Below are positions 17,647 to 26,156 of a DNA stretch of 64,000 bases, in pieces; the stretch's first letter is position 1, and the number at the start of each line of letters is the position of its first letter. Both the position numbers and the translations under genes were made by a program. The notes under the pieces are model-generated. The model searched no databases. It was not told the origin of the DNA and saw nothing but the letters and a program-made list of their open reading frames with translations. Origin of the DNA: Streptomyces sp. R302 (GTDB lineage: Bacteria > Actinomycetota > Actinomycetes > Streptomycetales > Streptomycetaceae); the NCBI RefSeq assembly GCF_012927245.1, contig NZ_JABBGE010000001.1:523415-587414 (forward strand). Reading direction: 5' to 3'.

Positions 17647-20165
17647 CGGGAGGTGGCTCCTTCCAGGGTGCCGATCGTCAGGATCGTGAGGTCCGGCTTG
17701 ATCTGGTCGCGCTCCGGCACGAACCGCACCGTCGGGTCGGGCGTCTCCGGCGCGTTCACGAAGGAGACGAAGCGCCGCAGCCGCTCCGGGTCGTCGAGGG
17801 TCTGCGCCCACTCGTCCTGGTAGTCGGCGACGTGCGCCGCCATCAGGCCCTCCAGCTCGTCGCAGAGGCCCAGCGAGTCCTTCACGATCACGTCCCTCAG
17901 GTGGTCGAGCCCGCCCTCCAGGCGCTCCAGCCACACCGACGTCCGCTCCAGGCGGTCCGCCGTCCGGATGTAGAACATCAGGAAGCGGTCGATGAGCCGG
18001 ATCAGTTCGGCGTCCGACAGGTCCTGGGCGAGCAGGTCGGCGTGGCGCGGGGTCGCGCCGCCGTTGCCGCCGACGTACAGGTTCCAGCCGTTCGCCGTGG
18101 CGATCACGCCGAAGTCCTTCGACTGGGCCTCGGCGCACTCGCGGGCGCAGCCGGAGACCGCCGACTTCAGCTTGTGCGGGGCGCGCAGGCCGCGGTAGCG
18201 CAGTTCGAGCTGGATCGCCATCTTCACCGAGTCCTGGACGCCGTAGCGGCACCAGGTCTGCCCCACGCAGGACTTCACGGTGCGCAGCGCCTTGCCGTAG
18301 GCGTGGCCGGACTCGAATCCGGCGTCCACCAGGCGGGTCCAGATCGCCGGGAGCTGGTCGACGCGGGCGCCGAAGAGGTCGATCCGCTGACCGCCGGTGA
18401 TCTTCGTGTAGAGGCCGTAGTCGCGGGCCACCTCGCCGATCACGATCAGCTTCTCCGGGGTGATCTCGCCGCCGGGGATGCGGGGGACCACCGAGTAGGA
18501 GCCGTTGCGCTGGAGGTTGGCGAGGTGATGGTCGTTGGTGTCCTGGAGGGCGGCCTGCTCGCCGTCGAGGATGTAGCCGTTGTTGAGGGACGCGAGGATC
18601 GAGCCGACGGTCGGCTTGCAGACCTCGCAGCCCTCGCCGCCCTTGGCGCCGTCCCGGCCGTGCGAGTCGAGCAGCGCGGCGAAGGAGGTCACCCGCAGGG
18701 TGCGGGCGATCTCGTAGAGCTCGCTGCGGGTGTACGGGAAGCAGTCGCAGAGGCCCTTGTCGGCCGCCTTCGGCAGCAGCTTCTCGATGACCTTCACGCA
18801 ACTGCCGCAGCCCGTACCGGCCTTGGTGCACTTCTTCACCTCGGGCAGCGAGGTGCACTGGGTGATGGCGTGCTTGGTCACGTTGTGGCAGGAGCAGATG
18901 ACGGCGTCGTCCGGCAGCGCCGACGGGCCGAGCGCCACCGGCGCCCCGGCGCCCGCCGGGAGGACCAGCTGCTCGGGGGAGACGGGCGGCCTGGTGCCGG
19001 TCAGCGGACGCAGCAGGCCGTACGACTCGGCGTCGCCGACCAGGACGCCGCCGAGGAGCCGGCCCTCGCCGTCCACCACCAGCTTCTTGTAGACGCCCGC
19101 GCGGGAGTCCGAGTAGACGACGTCGAGGCAGCCCTCGGCGGTGCCGTGCGCGTCGCCGAAGGAGGCGACGTCCACACCGAGCAGCTTCAGCTTGGTCGAC
19201 AGGTCGGCGCCGGTGAAGCCGGTCTCCTCGTCGGCCTCCTCGGCGAGCACCGCGGCCACCGTCTGCGCCATCTCGTACCCCGGCGCTACCAGGCCGTAGA
19301 CCCGCCCGTCCGAGGCGAGCGCGCACTCGCCGATCGCGAAGACCGCCGGGTCGGAGGTGCGGCACAGCTCGTCGACGGCGATGCCGCCGCGCTCGCCCAC
19401 GTCGAGCCCGCAGTCGCGCGCCAGCTGGTCCCGGGGGCGTACACCCGCCGAGAACACCACCATGTCGGTGGCCAGTTCGGAACCGTCCGACAGCTTCATG
19501 CCGGTCACGGCCCCGTCGGCCGTCACGACCTCCTGGGTGCCCGTGCCGGTGTGCACGGTCAGCCCCATCTGCTCGATCGTCCGCAGCAGCGCCGCGCCGC
19601 CGCCCTCGTCGACCTGCACCGGCATCAGCCGCGGCGCGAACTCCACGATGTGCGTGGCCAGCCCGAGGCCCTTCAGCGCGCCCGCCGCCTCCAGGCCGAG
19701 CAGACCGCCGCCGACCACCGCGCCCGTCGTCGCCGTCTTCGCGTACTCCTCGATGGCGAGGAGGTCCTCGATCGTCCGGTAGACGAAGCAGCCGCGGGCG
19801 TCCTTGCCGGGCACCGGCGGGACGAACGGGTACGAGCCGGTGGCGAGCACCAGGTGGTCGTAGGCGACGACCCGGCCCGACCGGGCGGTCACCGTCCGGG
19901 CCGCGCGGTCGATGCCCACGACGGGCTCGTCCGTGTACAGCTCGATGCCGTGCTTCTCCATGAAGCCGTCCTCGACCATCGACAGGTCGTCGGGCGTCTT
20001 CCCGGAGAAGTACGAGGTCAGCTGGACGCGGTCGTACGCGGGCCGCGGCTCCTCGCAGAGGACCACGATCCGGGCCCGCTCGGTGACGCCCCGGTCGGCG
20101 AGCGCCTCCAGGAACCGCTGGCCGACCATTCCGTGGCCGACCAGGACGATGGTGGGGGTGGTCAT
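17643..20165 (-). CDS. nirB: Nitrite reductase (NADH) large subunit
   Basis: An 840-residue enzyme that reduces nitrite to ammonium in the cytoplasm. In order it has an FAD/NAD(P)H oxidoreductase part (VLVGHGMVGQRFLEAL at the N-terminus, VVGGGLLGLEAAGAL near 150), a BFD-like [2Fe-2S] domain (CSCHNVTK, GTGCGSC), and the sirohaem/[4Fe-4S] reductase domain with SCVGQTWC (C-x5-C) and GCAREC (C-x3-C). All cofactor cysteines are intact. The ATG overlaps the upstream oxidoreductase stop by 4 bp and its own stop overlaps nirD, giving one operon. Confidence 0.96.
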   Translation of the reverse strand: MTTPTIVLVGHGMVGQRFLEALADRGVTERARIVVLCEEPRPAYDRVQLTSYFSGKTPDDLSMVEDGFMEKHGIELYTDEPVVGIDRAARTVTARSGRVVAYDHLVLATGSYPFVPPVPGKDARGCFVYRTIEDLLAIEEYAKTATTGAVVGGGLLGLEAAGALKGLGLATHIVEFAPRLMPVQVDEGGGAALLRTIEQMGLTVHTGTGTQEVVTADGAVTGMKLSDGSELATDMVVFSAGVRPRDQLARDCGLDVGERGGIAVDELCRTSDPAVFAIGECALASDGRVYGLVAPGYEMAQTVAAVLAEEADEETGFTGADLSTKLKLLGVDVASFGDAHGTAEGCLDVVYSDSRAGVYKKLVVDGEGRLLGGVLVGDAESYGLLRPLTGTRPPVSPEQLVLPAGAGAPVALGPSALPDDAVICSCHNVTKHAITQCTSLPEVKKCTKAGTGCGSCVKVIEKLLPKAADKGLCDCFPYTRSELYEIARTLRVTSFAALLDSHGRDGAKGGEGCEVCKPTVGSILASLNNGYILDGEQAALQDTNDHHLANLQRNGSYSVVPRIPGGEITPEKLIVIGEVARDYGLYTKITGGQRIDLFGARVDQLPAIWTRLVDAGFESGHAYGKALRTVKSCVGQTWCRYGVQDSVKMAIQLELRYRGLRAPHKLKSAVSGCARECAEAQSKDFGVIATANGWNLYVGGNGGATPRHADLLAQDLSDAELIRLIDRFLMFYIRTADRLERTSVWLERLEGGLDHLRDVIVKDSLGLCDELEGLMAAHVADYQDEWAQTLDDPERLRRFVSFVNAPETPDPTVRFVPERDQIKPDLTILTIGTLEGATSR

Positions 20166-21352
20166 GAGGAGCCTCCGTCGTGGGTGAGCAGGTGGAGCAG
20201 GGGGGCCTCCGGGAGGGCTTCGTCGCCCTCCCAGGCCCGGGCGAGCGCGCCGACCGCGGCCAGATCGCCGAGGAGGACGCCCCCGACGAGCCGGTTGTCG
20301 CGGACGACGACCTTGCGGTAGGCGCCCTTGGTCGCGTCGGCCAGCTGGACGACGTCGTCCCCCGGCCGCGGGGTGGCCTCGCCGAAGGCGGCGAGGTCCA
20401 GCGGCTGCGCGCCGCCGAGGGTGAGCCGGGTGAGGGCCCGGGTGCCGGTGTAGCGGGGCCCGGCGGTGCCGGACAGCACGTCGGCGAGGACGTCGGCCTG
20501 TTCGAGCGCCGGGCCGGCCAGGCCGTAGACCCGGCCGTCGTGCTCGGCGCAGTCGCCGATCGCGTGGATGTACGGGTCCGAGGTCCGCAGCTCGTCGTCG
20601 ACGACGACGCCGGTGCGGACGTCGAGCCCCGCCTCGCGGGCCAGCGCCACCCGGGGGCGCACCCCGCAGGCCAGGACCACGACCTGCGCGTCCAGGACGA
20701 AGCCGTCGGCCAGCTCGACCGCCGTCACCGCCCCGTCGCGCTGCCGCAGGCCGCTGACCCGGCACTCGGTGTGCGTCTCGACGCCGAGCCCGTCCAGGTG
20801 CTCCCGGAGGAGAGCGGAGGCGTGCGGGTCCAGATGGCGCTCCATCAGGCCCTCGCCCTGCTGGGTGAGGACCACCTCGGCGCCCAGCGCGGCCAGCGCC
20901 CGCGCCGCCGACACCCCGAGGAGGCCGCCGCCGATGACGACCGCCCGCACCCCGGGCCGTACGACGTCCCGCAGCGCCAGGCAGTCGTCGAGCGTACGGA
21001 AGGAGTGCACGCCCTCCGGGAGCGCCGCGCCGCGCAGCCCGCGCAGCGGCGGCAGCACCGGGTTCGAGCCGGTGGCGAGCACCAGCCGGTCGTACGGGAC
21101 GAGCTCGCCGTCGGAGCACTCCACCGTCCGGGCCGCCCGGTCGATCCCCACCACCCGCACCCCGCGGCGCACCGGCTCGCGCGGCTCGGGCAGGGCGACG
21201 ACCTCGGGGGCGTACCGTCCGGCGAGGACGTCGGCGAGCAGCACCCGGTTGTACGGGGTGTGCGGCTCCTCGCCGAGGAGGGTGACCGGCAGGCGCTGGG
21301 CGAGGCGGAGGCCCGCCGTTCCGCCTCCGACCACCACGATCCGTGTACTCAT
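20162..21352 (-). CDS. FAD-dependent NAD(P)H oxidoreductase of the nir operon
   Basis: A 396-residue pyridine nucleotide-disulfide-type oxidoreductase resembling the N-terminal third of NirB. It has VVVGGGTAGLRLAQRL (FAD site, 5-20), VVIGGGLLGVSAARAL (NAD site, near 145) and IHAIGDCAEHDG (near 265). It has no redox disulfide and no sirohaem domain. It is first in the operon, and ATGA overlap couples it to nirB. A role in feeding electrons to nitrite or nitrate reductase is inferred from position; it could instead serve the nitrate reductase at 27-29 kb, which lacks a reductase of its own. Confidence 0.9.
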   Translation of the reverse strand: MSTRIVVVGGGTAGLRLAQRLPVTLLGEEPHTPYNRVLLADVLAGRYAPEVVALPEPREPVRRGVRVVGIDRAARTVECSDGELVPYDRLVLATGSNPVLPPLRGLRGAALPEGVHSFRTLDDCLALRDVVRPGVRAVVIGGGLLGVSAARALAALGAEVVLTQQGEGLMERHLDPHASALLREHLDGLGVETHTECRVSGLRQRDGAVTAVELADGFVLDAQVVVLACGVRPRVALAREAGLDVRTGVVVDDELRTSDPYIHAIGDCAEHDGRVYGLAGPALEQADVLADVLSGTAGPRYTGTRALTRLTLGGAQPLDLAAFGEATPRPGDDVVQLADATKGAYRKVVVRDNRLVGGVLLGDLAAVGALARAWEGDEALPEAPLLHLLTHDGGSS

Positions 21353-21375
21353 ACCCGGAAGGGTGCGGGCCCGGT

Positions 21376-21413
21376 GTTTCCCGGTGGCATCCCGACTGTT
21401 ACCCGCACGGAAC
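21376..21413 (-). promoter_or_regulatory. GlnR-like box of the nir operon
   Basis: Read on the minus strand, four 5-mers are spaced by exactly six bases: GTTCC, GTAAC, GATGC, GAAAC. This is the layout of the Streptomyces GlnR consensus (gTnAc-n6-GaAAc repeated). It lies 24-61 bp upstream of the first nir gene. Nitrogen control of nirB by GlnR is established in Streptomyces; binding here is inferred. Confidence 0.75.
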
Positions 21414-21534
21414 GCTGATCTCAGCCGGGGGAGGGGCGGGCTGTGAGGGCGCGGGGCCGCCCCAAGCTCAGAGCTTGCTCAAGATTCGGCCGATCGATGG
21501 CGGGGCCAACGATCCCGTCCCTAGGGTCACAGCC

Positions 21535-22320
21535 ATGCCCGACATCGCCCTCACCACCCTCGTCCTGCTGTGTATCGCCGCCCTCGCCGCGGGCTGGATC
21601 GACGCCGTGGTCGGCGGGGGAGGGCTGCTGCTCCTGCCGGCGCTGCTGATCGGGATCCCGGCCGCCCCGAACGGCTACGTCCTCGGCACCAACAAGGCGG
21701 TCGCGATCGTCGGCACGACGGGCGCGGCGATCACCTACGCCCGCAAGACGAAGGTGCCGGTGCGGACGGCGGTACGGGTCGGGCTCGCGGCCCTCGCCGG
21801 CTCCTCGGTCGGCGCCCTCTTCGCGACGATGATCGACAAGGAGCTGCTGCGCCCGCTCATCATGGTCGTGCTCGTCGCGGTCGCGGCCTTCGTCATCCTC
21901 AAGCCGACCTTCGGTACGCGGCCCGAGGGCGAGGACCGGGTCCGGCTCACCCGGGCCAGGATCGTCACGGCGATCGTCGTCGTCGGCGGCGGGATCGGCT
22001 TCTACGACGGGCTGTTCGGGCCCGGCACCGGCACGTTCCTGGTGCTCGCGCTGACCGCGGTGCTCCACCTCGACCTGGTGACGGCCTCCGCCACCGCCAA
22101 GATCGTCAACGTCTGCACCAACGCGGGCGCGCTCGCCATGTTCGCCTACCAGGGCACCGTCTACTGGCAGCTGGCCGCGCTCATGGCCGCCTTCAACCTG
22201 GCCGGCGGGATGGTCGGCGCCCGGATGGCGCTGAGCAAGGGCTCGGGCTTCGTCCGCGGGGTGCTGCTGGTCGTGGTCCTCTCGATGGTGGCGAAGCTGG
22301 GCTGGGACCAGTGGGCGTGA
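21535..22320 (+). CDS. TSUP family (TauE/SafE) membrane permease
   Basis: A 261-residue transporter with about eight hydrophobic segments and the two TSUP repeats: AAGWIDAVVGGGGLLLLPALL near 20-40 and GFYDGLFGPGTGTFLVLAL near 155-175. Family members move sulfite, sulfonates or other organic anions. No substrate can be read from sequence. It is divergent from the nir operon. A TAGGGT hexamer 7 nt before the ATG suggests a leaderless mRNA. Confidence 0.9.
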   Translation: MPDIALTTLVLLCIAALAAGWIDAVVGGGGLLLLPALLIGIPAAPNGYVLGTNKAVAIVGTTGAAITYARKTKVPVRTAVRVGLAALAGSSVGALFATMIDKELLRPLIMVVLVAVAAFVILKPTFGTRPEGEDRVRLTRARIVTAIVVVGGGIGFYDGLFGPGTGTFLVLALTAVLHLDLVTASATAKIVNVCTNAGALAMFAYQGTVYWQLAALMAAFNLAGGMVGARMALSKGSGFVRGVLLVVVLSMVAKLGWDQWA

Positions 22321-22332
22321 GCCCGGACCGGC

Positions 22333-22953
22333 TCAGCGCACGCCGATGAGGTGCCCGAAGGCGACCACGTTGCCCTGGTAGCCGCCGCGCTTCGCGGAGA
22401 AGCCGCCGCCGCAGGTGATGACGCGGAGCTCGGCGCGGTCGGTGGCGCCGTACACCTTCTCGTCGGGGAAGGCGTCGTTGTCGTAGACCTCGACGGCGTC
22501 GACGGTGAAGACCGCGGTCTTCCCGTCCTCCCGGTCGATCTCGATCCGGTGCCCCTTCCGCAGGGCGCCGAGCGTGTAGAAGACGGCGGGGCCGCCGGCG
22601 TTGTCGACATGGCCGGCGACGATCGCGGTGCCCTTCGCGCCGGGCGTGACGCCGTCCCCGTACCAGCCGGCGAGGTTGCGGTCCTCGGCCGGCGGCACCT
22701 CCAGGGAGCCGTTCGCGGCGAGGCCGAGCCGGGTCATCGGCGCGTCCACGTCCGTCTCCGGGATGCGCAGCCGCACCGGCGGGGACGACGGCAGCGGGTC
22801 GGCGGCGGCGTCGGTGTGGACGCTCGGCCCGGCGGCGAAGGCCTGGGCGGCGGACGGGACGGGCGGGGTGACGTCCTGCGAGCCGTTCTGGACGAGCCAG
22901 AGGCCGACGCAGGCGGCCACCGCTATGCCCCAGCCCTTGCTCCTGTTGCTCAC
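22333..22953 (-). CDS. Class F sortase
   Basis: A 206-residue membrane-anchored transpeptidase outside the membrane. An N-terminal helix (GWGIAVAACVGLWLVQ) is followed by a Pro/Ala linker and the sortase barrel from about residue 55. Catalytic His is in VAGHVDN (near 114), Cys in RVITCGGGF (near 183), and a conserved Arg/Lys lies in the last segment. The GTG at 22953 gives the membrane anchor. The likely substrate is encoded directly upstream, 85 bp away, with an intervening hairpin. Confidence 0.92.
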   Translation of the reverse strand: MSNRSKGWGIAVAACVGLWLVQNGSQDVTPPVPSAAQAFAAGPSVHTDAAADPLPSSPPVRLRIPETDVDAPMTRLGLAANGSLEVPPAEDRNLAGWYGDGVTPGAKGTAIVAGHVDNAGGPAVFYTLGALRKGHRIEIDREDGKTAVFTVDAVEVYDNDAFPDEKVYGATDRAELRVITCGGGFSAKRGGYQGNVVAFGHLIGVR

Positions 22954-22983
22954 GTCGTTTCCTCGGGATCGGGGGGAAGGACC

Positions 22984-23022
22984 CGCCCCCGGCCGGCCGT
23001 GTGCGGGAGCCGGTCGGGGGCG
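22984..23022 (-). terminator. Hairpin between the sortase and its substrate gene
   Basis: 14-bp arms (22984-22997 and 23009-23022, 13 matching) lie between the two co-directional genes. Partial termination here would give much more substrate than sortase, a sensible ratio; that is inference. Confidence 0.6.
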
Positions 23023-23038
23023 GGACGGGGCGGTGTGA

Positions 23039-23551
23039 TCAGTGGCCCTGGGCGCCGCTCGCCCGGCGCCGCATGAGCCACACACCGCCGACGGCAGCCG
23101 CGGCCAGCACCGCCGCGCCCGCCGTGACCTGGGCGGTGTCGGGGCCGATACTGCCGCCGACACCGGTCTTCACATGACCGCTGGGCTCGCGGTGCTTCAC
23201 GGTCAGCTCGCCGCGGGCGGTCCTGCCGTTGTCGCAGGCGACGGCGATCCAGTGGGTCCCGGGCTTGGCGTGCTGGGGCAGGGTGAACTGGCCCACCACG
23301 ACCTCCTTGTGCGTGCTCGGGCTGAGCTGGAACTCCCCGGCGCCCACCGAGTTCGCGTCGCCGACGCCGTGGCCGTTCTTGCCGCAGGCCAGGGTGTTCA
23401 CGGTGACGGTGGTGCCGGGGGAGGCGGAGGAGGGGTAGATCTCCAGCGTCTCGGGTCCGTCGTTGTTCGCGTACGCGGCCGGCGCCGCGAAGGCGCCGAG
23501 GGCGACGACCGTCAGCGCGGTTCCGGTGAGCAGGCGGGTGGTGGGGCGCAT
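23039..23551 (-). CDS. Secreted, probably sortase-anchored surface protein
   Basis: A 170-residue exported protein. It has a Sec signal peptide (RLLTGTALTVVALGAFAAPAAYA), an Ig-like mature part with three or four cysteines (TLACGKNG, VACDNGRTARG), then a Gly/Thr stretch TGVGGSIGPDT, a C-terminal hydrophobic segment and a basic RRR tail. This layout mimics a sorting signal although no LPxTG is present. Its position next to a class F sortase makes it the likely substrate. The start at 23551 follows a GGAGG ribosome site. Confidence 0.82.
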   Translation of the reverse strand: MRPTTRLLTGTALTVVALGAFAAPAAYANNDGPETLEIYPSSASPGTTVTVNTLACGKNGHGVGDANSVGAGEFQLSPSTHKEVVVGQFTLPQHAKPGTHWIAVACDNGRTARGELTVKHREPSGHVKTGVGGSIGPDTAQVTAGAAVLAAAAVGGVWLMRRRASGAQGH

Positions 23552-23580
23552 GGTGGGGTCCTCCGGGGCGCGCGGTCGTT

Positions 23581-23606
23581 CGGTCGTACGGTCTTCCGTA
23601 CGACCG
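23581..23606. promoter_or_regulatory. 26-bp palindrome upstream of the surface protein gene
   Basis: Perfect 11-bp arms (23581-23591 and 23596-23606, CGGTCGTACGG type) with a 4-nt loop, 30 bp upstream of the start codon. It could be an operator or a 5' mRNA hairpin; the region upstream is AT-richer and probably holds the promoter. Confidence 0.6.
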
Positions 23607-23794
23607 AGCAAACGGCCCCGGCGCGCCCCCCGCCTCCTGATGGCACGTCAGGATTGCTCCGTCCGATACGGCGCGTCGACTGGAATCAGGACGTTTTCGC
23701 AGGTCAGAGCTGGTTACGAGGCGTCAGTTGACGCGTCGTGCCGAACGGGTGAGCGGGCCCCGGAGGAGGGTGCCCGCGCCTCGGGCCACCGCCG

Positions 23795-24604
23795 TCAGTC
23801 CTCGTCCTCGCGCTCGCCCTTGCCGTGCTTCAGCCGGGCGAGGCCCTCCAGCCACTGCCGGGCGTCGGCGTCGAAGTCACGGGCCCCGACCTCGTGGTGC
23901 GCGGCGGCGAACCGCAGGGCCTTCGGCTGGTCGCCCCAGTAGCCGTCGGCGCTCTGCCGGAACCGGCGGAGGAAGATCTCGGAGCCGACCGCGTTGGTGT
24001 GGAAGACCAGCTCCAGCTGCGGCGGCCGGCCCTCCCCGCCCTTCCGGTCGACGAGCCGGAACCCCTGCCACAGGTAGAGGTGGTACTCCGCGGGGGCGAT
24101 CGAGTTCTCGTGGACCCGGGAGCTCTCGAAGGCGTACCCCTCGGCCGCGAAGGCGTCGAGGACCGCCTCGTGGAGCGGCAGCGTCTCCACCCGCACCGGG
24201 TCCAGGTCGGTCGCCGCCTTGACGCCGACCGCCTCCACCTCGGTCCGGATGCCGATCGAGACGCCGAGCCGCTCGCCGCGCAGCTCGTTCGGCGGGGTCT
24301 CCCACCTCAGGCGCTCGGAGAACGGGATGCGCCGCTCCTCGCCCTTCTTCATCTCGAACCAGCCGCTGGCGGTGGGGTAGCAGAGGGTCGCGCCGTCGTT
24401 CGTGCCGTCGCCGTCCCCCTTGTGCGTGAGGGAGGCGTTGACGACCATCCGCATCCGTATGGACTCGATCTTCAGGTCGCGTTCGGGCGCGCGGACCACG
24501 ACCTCGCCGCGCACCTTCCCGCCGGGACGGACCGGCTCGTCGGGGACGATCGTGTCGATCTCCAGCGGGATGCCGCCCTTGCCGAAAAGTCTTCTGAACA
24601 CCAT
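23795..24604 (-). CDS. Spo0M-like sporulation control protein
   Basis: A 269-residue cytoplasmic protein of the SpoOM family, with an arrestin-like N-terminal half (MVFRRLFGKGGIPLEIDTIVPDEPVRPGGKVRGEV) and the conserved DRKGGEGRPPQLEL and HHEVGARDFDADARQWLEGLA regions. In Bacillus, Spo0M affects entry into sporulation; a developmental role in Streptomyces is plausible but unproven. TAGCCT exactly 6 nt before the ATG suggests a leaderless transcript. The C-terminus is highly charged. Confidence 0.9.
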   Translation of the reverse strand: MVFRRLFGKGGIPLEIDTIVPDEPVRPGGKVRGEVVVRAPERDLKIESIRMRMVVNASLTHKGDGDGTNDGATLCYPTASGWFEMKKGEERRIPFSERLRWETPPNELRGERLGVSIGIRTEVEAVGVKAATDLDPVRVETLPLHEAVLDAFAAEGYAFESSRVHENSIAPAEYHLYLWQGFRLVDRKGGEGRPPQLELVFHTNAVGSEIFLRRFRQSADGYWGDQPKALRFAAAHHEVGARDFDADARQWLEGLARLKHGKGEREDED

Positions 24605-24613
24605 GGCCGCAGG

Positions 24614-25435
24614 CTAACCGGCGGAACGGGCGGATCCGTCCCCGTCACCGGAAACGATCTCCTCGCCCGGCGCCTGCGCGTACGCGGCCGACACCCGCTC
24701 CATCAGCGCCCCGTCGACCGGGTACGCGACCTCGTCGATGCCCGTCACGGGCGCGATCTCCCGCGCGTTCACCACGAACGCGGCCCGGAAGCCGGGGAGT
24801 TCGGAGACCGTCACCGACCGGTGGACCGACGGCAGCCGGGACGCGAGCAGCGCCATGGTGACCCCGTCCAGGTGCGGGGCCGTCGGCCACACCAGCGAAG
24901 TGCCGTCCCAGAACGCGATGTTGGCGACCGCACCCTCGGCGACCTCGCCCGCCGGCGTGGTCAGCAGCGCCCCGTCGAAGCCGGCCCGGCGGGCCGCGTC
25001 GCCGTGGTACCTCTGCCCGAAGCCGCCCAGGTGCTTGAGGTGCGCCGCCGGGCGCAGGTAGTCGACGGCCGTCAGCCGCTGCGGCGCGCCGGGGCCGTCG
25101 GGCGCGGCCTCGCGTACGGTGACCGCCACCAGGAAGCCGGACCCGCCCTCGTACACGTACACCCGTGCCGACGCGTCCCGCCGCCCCGCCCGCCCGAGCG
25201 CCCGCGCCAGGAGCTCCCGCACCCGCTCGCCGGGCAGCGGTGCGCCGAACAGCTCGCGGGTGGCCCGGTCGAGGCGGTCGAGGTGCAGGCCGAGGCCCTT
25301 CACCCGGCCGTCCCGCACCTGCGCCGCGGTGAAGTGGCCGTAGCCGCTCATCACGGCCGCGAGGGTGCCGGGATCGGCGGCCGGCACCCCGTCGATCTCG
25401 ATGTGCGCGGGGGCCGGAGCGGGGGGAGTCGTCAT
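24614..25435 (-). CDS. Class IV aminotransferase family protein
   Basis: A 273-residue PLP enzyme of fold type IV, the family of branched-chain aminotransferases and aminodeoxychorismate lyase. The likely catalytic Lys is in HLKHLGGFGQRYHGDAARR (near 149), followed by EGAVANIAFWDG and TPAPHLDGVT-type substrate-site segments. The MSGYGHFTAAQVRDGRVKGLGLHLDRL opening is typical. It lies just upstream of spo0M on the same strand, though both have their own -10 elements (TACGGT 6 nt before this ATG). The substrate is not determinable. Confidence 0.85.
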   Translation of the reverse strand: MTTPPAPAPAHIEIDGVPAADPGTLAAVMSGYGHFTAAQVRDGRVKGLGLHLDRLDRATRELFGAPLPGERVRELLARALGRAGRRDASARVYVYEGGSGFLVAVTVREAAPDGPGAPQRLTAVDYLRPAAHLKHLGGFGQRYHGDAARRAGFDGALLTTPAGEVAEGAVANIAFWDGTSLVWPTAPHLDGVTMALLASRLPSVHRSVTVSELPGFRAAFVVNAREIAPVTGIDEVAYPVDGALMERVSAAYAQAPGEEIVSGDGDGSARSAG

Positions 25436-25499
25436 GGGCCCACCGTAGTCAGGGAGGCCGTCCGGACGGGGCCCGTTCGGACGGGCCCCGGAAACGTGC

Positions 25500-25530
25500 T
25501 TGACCTCAACCAAGCTTGAGGTACCACGAT
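25500..25530 (+). promoter_or_regulatory. SoxR-type promoter of the FMN reductase gene
   Basis: A -35 TTGACC (25500-25505) and a -10-like CACGAT (25525-25530) are separated by 19 bp, the stretched spacing of MerR/SoxR promoters. Centred in the spacer are perfect 7-bp arms ACCTCAA and TTGAGGT (25503-25509, 25516-25522), matching the SoxR box. The start codon follows 7 nt after the -10. Confidence 0.85.
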
Positions 25531-25537
25531 CCTCGTC

Positions 25538-26137
25538 ATGGACATCACGAACGCCACCGCGGCCCCCCTGACCCTCGCCCTCGTCGTCGCCAGCGACCGC
25601 GAAGGCCGTCTCGCCCCCGTCGTCGCCGACTGGTTCCGCTCCCGCGTCGCCGAGCGCGACGACTTCGCGCTCACCGTCGTCGACCTCGCCGAGGTCGCCC
25701 TCCCCACCTCCCTCTCGTACGACCCCGACCCCGCCGTCCGCGCCGAACTCGCCCGCGTCACCCCCGTCCTGGAGGCCGCCGACGCCTTCGTCGTCCTCAC
25801 CCCCGAGTACAACCACTCCTTCCCCGCCTCCCTCAAGAACCTCATCGACCGCCACTACACCGAATGGCGCGCCAAGCCCGTCGGCTTCGTCTCCTACGGC
25901 GGGATCTCCGGCGGCATCCGGGCCGTCGAACAGCTCCGCCAGGTCTACGCCGAGCTGCACGCCGTCACCGTCCGGGACGGGGTCGTCCTGCCCGACGTCC
26001 ACGGGCAGTTCGACGAGGACGGCCGGTTCAAGGACCCGGCCGGGCCCGAGGCCGGCGCCAAGCTCATGCTCGACCAGCTCGCCTGGTGGGGGACCGCCCT
26101 CCGCGACGCCAAGGCCGTGCGCCCGTACGCCGCCTGA
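25538..26137 (+). CDS. NADPH-dependent FMN reductase, SoxR regulon type
   Basis: A 199-residue flavodoxin-fold reductase with the family motif LTPEYNHSFPASLKNLIDRHY (near 85-105) and GFVSYGGISGG (near 113-123) for FMN phosphate and dimer contacts. It probably reduces FMN or quinones with NADPH. In S. coelicolor a gene of this type (SCO2478 as I recall) belongs to the small SoxR regulon induced by redox-active antibiotics. The promoter directly upstream carries that box with 19-bp spacing. The soxR gene is not in the window. Confidence 0.92.
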   Translation: MDITNATAAPLTLALVVASDREGRLAPVVADWFRSRVAERDDFALTVVDLAEVALPTSLSYDPDPAVRAELARVTPVLEAADAFVVLTPEYNHSFPASLKNLIDRHYTEWRAKPVGFVSYGGISGGIRAVEQLRQVYAELHAVTVRDGVVLPDVHGQFDEDGRFKDPAGPEAGAKLMLDQLAWWGTALRDAKAVRPYAA

Positions 26138-26156
26138 GGACCCGTACGGTGGGGGC

